This document shows positions 1 through 5,790 of a stretch of 10,301 bases of DNA, piece after piece. Under the pieces are notes generated by a model that made no database searches, had not been told where the DNA came from, and was given only the letters and a program-made list of their open reading frames with translations. Each line of letters starts with the position of its first letter. The stretch's first letter is position 1. Both the position numbers and the translations under genes were made by a program. Origin of the DNA: WHTG01 sp035540515 (GTDB taxonomy: Bacteria > Actinomycetota > Nitriliruptoria > Euzebyales > Egibacteraceae); assembly GCA_035540515.1 (NCBI GenBank), contig DATLGM010000191.1, forward strand, positions 1 through 10,301. The letters are read 5' to 3'.

Positions 1-384
1 TTCCAGCACCGTGGCGCCGACGGGCAGGTCCGCCTGGACCAGGTTGCTTTCGGGCATCTCGCGCCCCGTCCGCGCCCAGTAGGAGTACAGGTACTCCGCC
101 AGCGCATCGCGGCGCTCCAGCGCCACGCCCGCGACCCGCGCCACCGCCACCCGCGTCAGGTCGTCCGCCGTGGGGCCCAGCCCCCCGGTCACGATGACCG
201 CGTCGGCGCGGGCGCACGCCCCGGCGATGACGTCGACCATCCGCTCGACGTTGTCACCGACCGTCGTGTGGCGGTGGACGTCGACACCGATCTCGGCCAG
301 GCGCGCCGAGATCCACGCCGAGTTGGTGTCCACGGCGTCACCGAGCAGCAGCTCGCTGCCGATCGCGACCAGCTCAGCTCTCAC
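1..384 (-). CDS. cinA: CinA-family protein, N-terminal part (runs off left edge)
   Basis: This is the first 128 codons of a CinA/competence-damage-inducible family protein; the full-length family is roughly 400 residues, so the C-terminal two thirds lie outside the window. Translation from a GTG at 384 begins MRAELVAIGSELLLGD, followed by VDTNSAW (18-24) and TGGLGPTADDLTR (66-78). This is the typical MoCF/MoeA-like nucleotide-binding fold seen at the start of CinA. Family members hydrolyse ADP-ribose and/or deamidate NMN (pyridine nucleotide salvage); which activity this one has cannot be judged, because the deamidase domain would be in the missing part. The start lies 11 bp inside the end of pgsA, which implies translational coupling. 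The upstream Shine-Dalgarno sequence is weak. pgsA-cinA adjacency is common in actinobacteria, often ahead of clgR/recA. Confidence 0.93.
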   Translation of the reverse strand, partial: MRAELVAIGSELLLGDAVDTNSAWISARLAEIGVDVHRHTTVGDNVERMVDVIAGACARADAVIVTGGLGPTADDLTRVAVARVAGVALERRDALAEYLYSYWARTGREMPESNLVQADLPVGATVLE

Positions 385-949
385 GGGCCCGCTTCACACC
401 CCGGACCGCATAGTCCACGCCGCTGGCCACGGTCAGCACCACCGCCACCCCGAGGGCCGCCGGCGCGAGCACCTCAGGCCCCGCCGGCAGCAGGTACAGC
501 GTGACGGCCACGACCTGCGACACCGTCTTGACCTTGCCGAACGGCGACGCCGGCATCACCACCCCCTGGCGCACCATGACGGTTCGCTGCACGGTCACCC
601 AGACCTCCCGCAGGATGATCACGAGCACCGCCCACCACGGCAGCTCGTCGTTGACCGCGAGCACCGCCAGGCTGCCGATGATGAGCAGCTTGTCGGCCAG
701 CGGGTCGGCCAGCTGGCCCCAGCGCGTCACGCCGACCAGCTGGCGCGCGACCCACCCGTCGATGGAGTCGGTCAGCGCCGCGAACACGAAGATGCCGAAC
801 GCCCACCACCGCGCGTCCCCGCCGCCGGCGAACACCAGCACGGCGATGACCGGCACCAGGGCGACGCGCAGCATCGTGAACGCGTTCGCCCAGTTCAGCC
901 AGTGCGGCTCGCCAGCTGTCGTCTCGGCCGGTTCGGTCACCGCTGCCAC
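374..949 (-). CDS. pgsA: CDP-diacylglycerol--glycerol-3-phosphate 3-phosphatidyltransferase
   Basis: This 191-residue integral membrane enzyme joins CDP-diacylglycerol and glycerol-3-phosphate to make phosphatidylglycerophosphate, the precursor of phosphatidylglycerol and cardiolipin. The full CDP-alcohol phosphatidyltransferase signature is present: D61, D64, G65, A68-R69, G78, D82 and D86, with the exact D-x2-DG-x2-AR-x8-G-x3-D-x3-D spacing. Hydrophobic segments at about 27-43, 49-60, 87-115 and 140-175 fit the usual multi-helix fold. The opening WLNWANAFTMLRV matches the typical start of the family. Two GTG starts are possible. The one at 949 overlaps rimO by 13 bp. The one at 940 would give a 4-bp GTGA overlap with the rimO stop, like the rodZ/rimO junction, and a 188-residue protein. 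Neither has a strong ribosome site. The general CDP-alcohol transferase family includes other headgroup enzymes, but the cinA/rimO context favours PgsA. Confidence 0.93.
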   Translation of the reverse strand: MAAVTEPAETTAGEPHWLNWANAFTMLRVALVPVIAVLVFAGGGDARWWAFGIFVFAALTDSIDGWVARQLVGVTRWGQLADPLADKLLIIGSLAVLAVNDELPWWAVLVIILREVWVTVQRTVMVRQGVVMPASPFGKVKTVSQVVAVTLYLLPAGPEVLAPAALGVAVVLTVASGVDYAVRGVKRARES

Positions 950-2346
950 GCAGCCACCAGCGGCTGCGCCACCAGGTCGAGCCCGGAGGCGCCGACCACC
1001 CGCACCGGCACCAGCCGTCCGACCGGTGCGTCGCAGCCCGGCAGCACGACCTCGCCGTCGGTCTCCGGCGACTCGCGGTACGACCGCCCGACGGCGTCGT
1101 CGCCCTCATGCGCCTCCACCAGCACCTGCAGCTCGCGGCCGACGAAGGCGGCGGCCGCCTCCTCGGCGATCACCTCGGCGACCTCAACCAGCCGGTCGCG
1201 TCGCTGGGCCGCCACCTCGGCCGGGACCTGGTCGGGCATCGTCGCCGAGGGGGTGCCGTCTTCGATGGAGAAGGTGAAGAAGCCGGTCCAGTCCAGCACG
1301 GCGTCGCGGAGGAACTGCTCGAGGAGATCGACATCCTCCTCCGTTTCCCCCGGAAAGCCCGTGATGAACGAGGACCGGAAGACCGCCGAGGGGTCGCGCT
1401 CGCGGATGGCCGTGATCAGTGACAGGAACCGCTCCGGGCTGCCGGACCGCCCCATCCGCGACAGCACCGAGGCGCTGGCGTGCTGCAGCGACAGGTCGTA
1501 GTACCCGGCCACCACGGGCGAGGCCGCCATCGCGTCGAGCAGCTCGGGGATGATCTCGGCGGGCTGCAGGTACAGCAGCCGCACCCGTTCGAGCCCCTCG
1601 ACGGCCTCGAAGCCGCGGATCAGGTCGGCCTGCGCCCGCCGGCCGCCGGGGAGGTCCTTGCCCCAGCTGGTGGTGTTCTCGCTGACGCACACCAGCTCGC
1701 GGACGCCGTTGCCCACCAGCCACCGGGCCTCGGAGAGCAGCTCGTCGGGCGGCCGCGACGCGTACCGCCCGCGGAACGACGGGATGGTGCAAAACGTGCA
1801 CACCCGGTCACAGCCGCCGGCGATCTTCAGGTAGGCCCACGGCCCGCGCGGCACCGTTCGGACCGGAAAGCCGGCGGTCGGCGGCGCAGCCGGCGCGGAC
1901 GTGCGCGCGGTCGGCGGCGCGGACGTGCCGGAGACCAGCAGCGGCAGCGACCGCCCCCGGGGCGCGGCCACCGCAGCGGCCGGCGCCGCGGACACCGGCT
2001 TGCCGTCGAGCACCGTCCGCACGATCTGCGGCAGCCGCGGGTAGTCCGCGAAGCCGAGCACGCCGGCGGCCTCGGGCAGCGCCGCGGCCAGCTCGTCGCC
2101 GTAGCGCTGGGCCATGCAACCGATGACCAGCACCGGCTTATCCAGGTCGCAGGCGGCGAGCACGGTGTCGATGGAGTCCTGGCGCGCCGGCGCGATGAAG
2201 GTGCACGTGTTGACAATGACCAGGTCCGCGTCGCCGGGCTCGTCGACGATGTCGAGTCCGGCGGCGGTCAGTGCGCCGGCCACCTGGTCGCTGTCGACGT
2301 CGTTGCGTCCGCACCCGAGGGTGACCAGCGAGACCGCCTCGGTCAC
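937..2346 (-). CDS. rimO: Ribosomal protein S12 methylthiotransferase RimO (radical SAM)
   Basis: This 469-residue MiaB/RimO-family radical SAM enzyme uses two [4Fe-4S] clusters to methylthiolate the conserved aspartate of ribosomal protein uS12. The N-terminal MTTase domain carries its three cluster cysteines at C12 (TLGCGRN), C48 (NTCTF) and C77 (IGCMAQRYG). The radical SAM triad CDRVCTFC places C179, C183 and C186 in the expected CxxxCxxC spacing, followed by IPSFRGRYASRP. A TRAM domain fits the last ~70 residues. The LGCGRNDVDS opening and the TIPSFRG context favour RimO over the tRNA enzyme MiaB. The linker between the MTTase and SAM domains (about 118-160) is long and rich in Ala, Pro and Thr. 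The start is a GTG at 2346 that overlaps the rodZ stop as GTGA (2343-2346). No Shine-Dalgarno sequence is visible, so translation probably depends on coupling. Confidence 0.95.
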   Translation of the reverse strand: MTEAVSLVTLGCGRNDVDSDQVAGALTAAGLDIVDEPGDADLVIVNTCTFIAPARQDSIDTVLAACDLDKPVLVIGCMAQRYGDELAAALPEAAGVLGFADYPRLPQIVRTVLDGKPVSAAPAAAVAAPRGRSLPLLVSGTSAPPTARTSAPAAPPTAGFPVRTVPRGPWAYLKIAGGCDRVCTFCTIPSFRGRYASRPPDELLSEARWLVGNGVRELVCVSENTTSWGKDLPGGRRAQADLIRGFEAVEGLERVRLLYLQPAEIIPELLDAMAASPVVAGYYDLSLQHASASVLSRMGRSGSPERFLSLITAIRERDPSAVFRSSFITGFPGETEEDVDLLEQFLRDAVLDWTGFFTFSIEDGTPSATMPDQVPAEVAAQRRDRLVEVAEVIAEEAAAAFVGRELQVLVEAHEGDDAVGRSYRESPETDGEVVLPGCDAPVGRLVPVRVVGASGLDLVAQPLVAAWQR

Positions 2347-3110
2347 GCGGCGTCGTCTGCGGTGAAGGTCTGCTCCACCACCTCGGCCCGCGCCCCGAGC
2401 ATCCCGCGGTCCTCGCCGTTGACGAACACCCGGACGACGCCGGCGTCACCCAGCCGCAGGTGGATGCTGTCGTCGGCAGAGAAGGACATCTCCGCGCCTT
2501 CGGCCTGCTCGCCTTCGAACTCGACCTGCCCGTCAACGGTCACCCGCATCCACGAGGGACCGCCTTCGAGCTCCAACGTGATGTCCACCCCATCGGTGGC
2601 CAGGACCTCCGTCGGGTCGTCCCCCGGCTCGTCGGTCTGCTCCTCGGTGGGCTGCGGGGTGGGACCCACGGGCGGCTCGGTCACCGGTTCCGTCACCGGG
2701 GGCGGCACCCCGACGAGGTCCTCCTCGGCCGGATCGTCACGTCCGCTGACCAGTCCGACGATCGCCAGCAGCACCACGACGATGACGACCGCGCCGATGC
2801 CGACGATCAGCCCGGGGCTGCGTTCGGACGGCAGGGGGGCGACCGGTTGCTGCACCAGCGGCGTGTCGTCGCCGCGCTCGTAGTGGGCGCGGTACGTCGC
2901 AATCAGCGGTTCGGGGTCCAGGCGCAGGAACCGCGCGTAGCTGCGGAGGAAGCCCTTGACGTAGACGTCACCGCCCAGCGCGGCGAAGTCCTCCTCCTCC
3001 AGCGCTGCCAGGTACGACTCCCGTACCCGGGTTTCGGCGGCAGCATCAGCCAACGCCACGCCTTGTTGACGGCGGGCGGCAGCGAGCGTCTCACCGATGC
3101 CGGTGGCCAT
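2343..3110 (-). CDS. rodZ: RodZ-like helix-turn-helix, single-pass membrane protein
   Basis: This 255-residue protein has RodZ architecture. A cytoplasmic Cro/C1-type HTH (HTH_25) spans about 4-75, with the motifs GETLAAARRQQGVALADAA and VYVKGFLRSYARFL that are typical of the family. A single transmembrane helix lies at about 100-122, followed by an acidic Pro/Thr/Glu linker at 124-168 with VTEPVTEPP repeats and an extracellular DUF4115-type beta domain at about 170-250. RodZ links the cytoskeleton (MreB where present) to the cell-wall elongation machinery. In actinobacteria the gene often sits just upstream of rimO/pgsA, as here. ATG at 3110 is chosen because AGGAA (3122-3126) lies 11 nt upstream and because it begins the HTH correctly. 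The stop overlaps the rimO start by 4 bp. It appears to be the first gene of the operon. Confidence 0.88.
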   Translation of the reverse strand: MATGIGETLAAARRQQGVALADAAAETRVRESYLAALEEEDFAALGGDVYVKGFLRSYARFLRLDPEPLIATYRAHYERGDDTPLVQQPVAPLPSERSPGLIVGIGAVVIVVVLLAIVGLVSGRDDPAEEDLVGVPPPVTEPVTEPPVGPTPQPTEEQTDEPGDDPTEVLATDGVDITLELEGGPSWMRVTVDGQVEFEGEQAEGAEMSFSADDSIHLRLGDAGVVRVFVNGEDRGMLGARAEVVEQTFTADDAA

Positions 3111-3161
3111 GAAACGAGCGATTCCTGTCGCGGACAGGGCGGATCCCGGCCCTTGGGCGAC

Positions 3162-3167
3162 AGTATA
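3162..3167 (-). promoter_or_regulatory. Probable -10 box of the rodZ-rimO-pgsA-cinA operon
   Basis: Read on the minus strand, TATACT sits 51 bp upstream of the rodZ ATG, an AT-rich island in otherwise very GC-rich sequence. It matches the primary-sigma -10 consensus at five of six positions. No good -35 hexamer is found 16-18 bp upstream (GATTCC or ATTCCG at best). The promoter would therefore depend mainly on the -10 element, and its upstream part overlaps the stop codon of the preceding gene at 3189. Confidence 0.4.
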
Positions 3168-3188
3168 GGGACGCCGATTTCCGCGGAA

Positions 3189-4034
3189 TCAGCCGACCGC
3201 GTGAACGTCTCGGCACAGCGACGACGCGGTCGCGGCCGGTGCCGCGAGTGCCTCCAGCAAGCGCCCCGCAAGGTCGGGATCGCCGGTGACGTCGATCGAG
3301 TTGGGCACCCGGTCGCCGCGTCCGTTGACGATCAGCACCAGGTCCTGCGGCGTCAGCCGCAGCTGCGCGTCGGGGGCGGCCGTGACCCGCGGGCCGTACC
3401 GACGCCGGGCGAAGTCGACCCCCCAGGTCCTGGACGAGGCGTCTCCGCGCACCACCAGCCGCACCACGCCGTGGTCGAGCGACACCGTCGGCAGGACCGC
3501 GTCGGCGACGGTGCGCAGCACCGCGTCGGTGGCAAGAGACACGGTTGCCGGGCGCATCGCGACCGGGGCCTGGTCCGCGCTGCAGCCGGCGATGTCGTGC
3601 TCGTGCAGCCACTCGTGGACCACTCGGTCGGCCCACAGCTGGGCGGCGGGGCGGCGCCCGGCCGGCCCGGCGACGGGCAGACGCCACGACGCCAAGGGGG
3701 CGCGGGCGATCAGGCGGGCGACCTTCTCACCGCGCTGGGCCAGCAGCGTCACCAGCGCCGACACCGGCAGCTGCGCCATGGCGCGCAGCGGCGCCGGGTC
3801 CCACGAGCCAGGCATCTGCAGGCGGCCGGTGCGCTGCCAGCGCGCACCGACAGCACCGCTGAGGATCAGCGCGTCGGCCAGCAGCAGGTGGGCAACGATC
3901 TCACGCACCGGACGGGTCGCCGCCGGCCCCGCAACGGCGCACGGCAGGTCCCAGTCGGTGTCGTCGAGCAACGCGACACGGCGCAGCAACGCCTCACGCT
4001 GGTCATAGACCGCTGTGAGCAGCGTCGACTTCAC
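3189..4034 (-). CDS. Maleylpyruvate isomerase family mycothiol-dependent enzyme
   Basis: This 281-residue protein belongs to the mycothiol-dependent maleylpyruvate isomerase (MDMPI, DinB-like) family. Residues about 8-150 form the four-helix DinB-like domain, with candidate metal ligands H49 (REIVAHLLLAD) and H140/E141/H144 (VVHEWLHEH). Residues about 165-275 fit the SCP2-like C-terminal domain that follows in these proteins, ending in a characteristic DVTGDPDLAGRLLEAL-type segment. Members use mycothiol, the actinobacterial low-molecular-weight thiol, as cofactor or thiol acceptor. Most annotated members are not true maleylpyruvate isomerases and have unknown substrates, and no aromatic catabolism genes are nearby. 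The GTG start at 4034 is preceded by a G-rich stretch (GGGGG) that could serve as a ribosome site. The gene stands alone: 78 bp separate its stop from the rodZ ATG, and it diverges from the S8 protease gene. Confidence 0.8.
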   Translation of the reverse strand: MKSTLLTAVYDQREALLRRVALLDDTDWDLPCAVAGPAATRPVREIVAHLLLADALILSGAVGARWQRTGRLQMPGSWDPAPLRAMAQLPVSALVTLLAQRGEKVARLIARAPLASWRLPVAGPAGRRPAAQLWADRVVHEWLHEHDIAGCSADQAPVAMRPATVSLATDAVLRTVADAVLPTVSLDHGVVRLVVRGDASSRTWGVDFARRRYGPRVTAAPDAQLRLTPQDLVLIVNGRGDRVPNSIDVTGDPDLAGRLLEALAAPAATASSLCRDVHAVG

Positions 4035-4165
4035 GATCCCCCGTGACGTTGCGTAGTGCCAGTCGCGAAAGAGTACCCCAGTTTGCCCGTATTGACTAGT
4101 CCTTCCGGGCCAATCGACAGATCATCCTGTAGCCCTCCCGCGCGGTGGCCGATGACTCTCCGTAA

Positions 4166-4207
4166 CAGTCCCGGACCGTCCGGGTGCTGTCGGGACCCGA
4201 AGGACTG
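4166..4207 (+). promoter_or_regulatory. Nested inverted repeats in the 5' leader of the S8 protease gene
   Basis: Just before the protease ATG several inverted repeats overlap. CCCGGA/TCCGGG (4170-4175 and 4179-4184, 3-nt loop), GTCCCG/CGGGAC (4168-4173 and 4191-4196), CGGGT/ACCCG (4181-4185 and 4195-4199) and CAGTCC/GGACTG (4166-4171 and 4202-4207) cannot all form at once. The last pairs with part of the AAGGA ribosome site (4200-4204, 8 nt before the ATG). The leader could therefore switch between open and closed forms. High GC makes chance pairing likely, so a regulatory role is speculative. A TTGACT hexamer at 4092-4097 has no matching -10 box downstream. Confidence 0.25.
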
Positions 4208-4212
4208 CGACC

Positions 4213-5790
4213 ATGGCGACTTCCGTCCTGCCGCGCCACTTGATCCGGCTGCTGGCTGCTGGGATCGTCGCCGCGCTGCTCGCAGCGACGGCGCCGGCGG
4301 TGGCGGCCACACCGAGCCGATGGATCGTGCCGCGCGGCACGGCGTTGCCGACGGGCGCCACGGTGGTCGGGGCCTTCCCCCTGGCCGACGCGCTGGTGGT
4401 CGACTCCCCCGCCCCGGTCCACGGCGGCGTGTCCTTTGACGCGCCCATCGGTCTGCAGTCGCTGCCGCCGGCATCGGAGGGGACCGAGCTTCGCGTGGAC
4501 AGCGGCGTGGGCGCCACCGACGCCGACCAGGTCTGGGCCGACGGCGAGCTGGGCGATCGCGCGGTCGTCGCACTGATCGACAGCGGCGTCGCCGACGTCC
4601 CGGCACTGGAGGGCGCCGTCGTCGGCGAGATCGACTTCAGCGGCACCGGCGGGGGCGACGGCTACGGCCACGGCACGTTCCTGGCCTCGCTGATCGCCGG
4701 CGCGGGCCCGGTCGCCCCGGGCGTCGCGCCGCACGCCGGCATCTTGTCGCTGAAGGTCGCCGGACCCGACGGCAGCACGACACTCGGCTCCGTGCTGGCG
4801 GCGCTGCAGTGGCTGCACCGAGTGGGACGCCTCAGCGGCGTCCGCATCGCCACCCTGGCACTGGGCGCCGACCCTGACACCGACGCCGCCCGCATGCTCG
4901 ACATGGCCAGCGACGCGGTTGCGGGGTCGGGCGTGCTCGTGGTGACCGCGTCGGGCAACGAGGGCGAGGGCAACGTCACCTCCCCGGCCACGGCTGCCGA
5001 GACGTTCTCCGTCGGCGCGTTCAACGACGCCGGCACCGCAGCACGCGACGACGACACCAGCGCGGAGTTCAGCGGCACCGGTCCGGACCGGGTCGGCGTG
5101 ATGCAGCCCGACATCACCGCCTCAGGCGTCGCGGTGGTCGGATCGATGCCCGCCGACGCCACGATCGCCGTGCAGAACCCGACCGCGTTCGTCGAAGGCG
5201 GTCTGTTCCGCGGCAGCGGAACCTCGATGTCGACGGCGCTGACCGCCGGCGTGGCGGCGCTGGCCTCTTCGGCCCGCCCCGACCTCGACGGCGGGGCGCT
5301 CGCGGCAGCGCTGCGTGCCGGCGATGGCATCGCCGACGCGCCGACCGCCGTCGCGGCGGCCCAGGCCGCCGCGCCCGGCAAGCCGCTGCCCAAGCCGCCG
5401 TGGGCGGACAAGGTCACCGACCACCCGGGTCAGGGTCAGGCCAAGGGCAAGGGCAAGAACCCGCCCAGCCAGGTCGACCCCCAGGGACTGCGCTGGGCTG
5501 GACTGCGCTGGGCCGAGTTGGACTGGAAGGGGCTGCGGTGGGCCGGGCTGCGGTGGGCCGGAACCCACTGGGGCGACGAGACCTGGGCCCCCGGCGCCTG
5601 GGGCGGACTGCGCTGGACCGGTCGCGGCTGGGCCGGAGACGAGCTCGATCCGGAGTGGACCGGCCTTCGCTGGGCCGGACTGCGGTGGGCCGGGCTGCGC
5701 TGGGCCGGACTGCGCTGGGCCGGGCTGCGCTGGGCCGGACTGCGGTGGGCGGGGCTGCGATGGGCGATGCTCGAAGCCCCGAGCGAGTGA
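4213..5790 (+). CDS. Secreted subtilisin-like (S8) serine protease with C-terminal Trp-pentad repeats
   Basis: This 525-residue exported protease starts at an ATG with AAGGA 8 nt upstream. The signal peptide is about 1-32: basic start, hydrophobic core LLAAGIVAALLAAT, and an AVAA cleavage site. Residues 33-100 may be a short propeptide. The S8 catalytic set is complete: D123 (VALIDSG), H153 (GYGHGTF), oxyanion N249 (ASGNEG) and nucleophile S338 (GSGTSMS). It should therefore be active outside the cytoplasmic membrane. A Gly/Pro/Lys-rich linker (about 390-424) leads to a repeat tail at 425-518, built from five-residue units with one tryptophan each, ending in seven perfect GLRWA copies. There is no LPxTG motif and no C-terminal membrane helix. 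Mature substrate and attachment mode are unknown. The stop overlaps the histidine kinase start by 4 bp, so the two are co-translated. Confidence 0.93.
   Translation: MATSVLPRHLIRLLAAGIVAALLAATAPAVAATPSRWIVPRGTALPTGATVVGAFPLADALVVDSPAPVHGGVSFDAPIGLQSLPPASEGTELRVDSGVGATDADQVWADGELGDRAVVALIDSGVADVPALEGAVVGEIDFSGTGGGDGYGHGTFLASLIAGAGPVAPGVAPHAGILSLKVAGPDGSTTLGSVLAALQWLHRVGRLSGVRIATLALGADPDTDAARMLDMASDAVAGSGVLVVTASGNEGEGNVTSPATAAETFSVGAFNDAGTAARDDDTSAEFSGTGPDRVGVMQPDITASGVAVVGSMPADATIAVQNPTAFVEGGLFRGSGTSMSTALTAGVAALASSARPDLDGGALAAALRAGDGIADAPTAVAAAQAAAPGKPLPKPPWADKVTDHPGQGQAKGKGKNPPSQVDPQGLRWAGLRWAELDWKGLRWAGLRWAGTHWGDETWAPGAWGGLRWTGRGWAGDELDPEWTGLRWAGLRWAGLRWAGLRWAGLRWAGLRWAGLRWAMLEAPSE
5485..5766 (+). 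repeat. 15-bp in-frame tandem repeat encoding GLRWA-type pentads
   Basis: These are coding repeats in the protease gene, residues 425-518. In order the units read GLRWA, GLRWA, ELDWK, GLRWA, GLRWA, GTHWG, DETWA, PGAWG, GLRWT and GRGWA. A nine-residue interruption (GDELDPEWT) shifts the phase by one residue, and seven exact GLRWA units follow (5662-5766). In total there are 18 tryptophans in 94 residues. In the final array the glycine codon alternates GGA/GGG from unit 2 to unit 7, which hints at a 30-bp higher-order unit spread by slippage or unequal crossing over. Leu and Arg codons vary, so the peptide is being preserved rather than only the DNA. Confidence 0.95.

Noticed and set aside
170..1501. 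Long plus-strand open frame of 443 codons opposite cinA/pgsA/rimO
   Set aside because: It is antisense to three well-supported genes, its composition is low-complexity Ser/Arg/Thr with no domain, and such frames are expected at this GC content.
1875..1992. Ala/Pro/Thr-rich insertion in RimO as a novel domain
   Set aside because: Actinobacterial RimO proteins commonly have a longer, variable linker between the MTTase and radical SAM domains. Both cluster-binding sites are intact.
3125..3137. Small hairpin CTGTC-GCG-GACAG in the rodZ leader as a terminator or operator
   Set aside because: The stem is only 5 bp, there is no U-tract, and such palindromes are frequent by chance at this GC content.
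1480..4046. Two long overlapping plus-strand open frames (1480-2883 and 2460-4046)
   Set aside because: They are rich in Gln, Arg, His and Gly, as expected from the antisense of high-GC genes. They cover rimO, rodZ and the MDMPI-family gene, which have clear motifs on the other strand.
5662..5766. CRISPR-like regular repeat
   Set aside because: The 15-bp units are directly adjacent without spacers and are in frame inside a gene, so this is a protein-coding tandem repeat.
5400..5786. N-terminal extension of the histidine kinase frame back to 5400
   Set aside because: That stretch overlaps the protease linker and pentad repeats in another frame and reads as low-complexity Arg/Gly/Leu. The conserved part starts with the membrane segments, so GTG 5787 or ATG 5760 is preferred.
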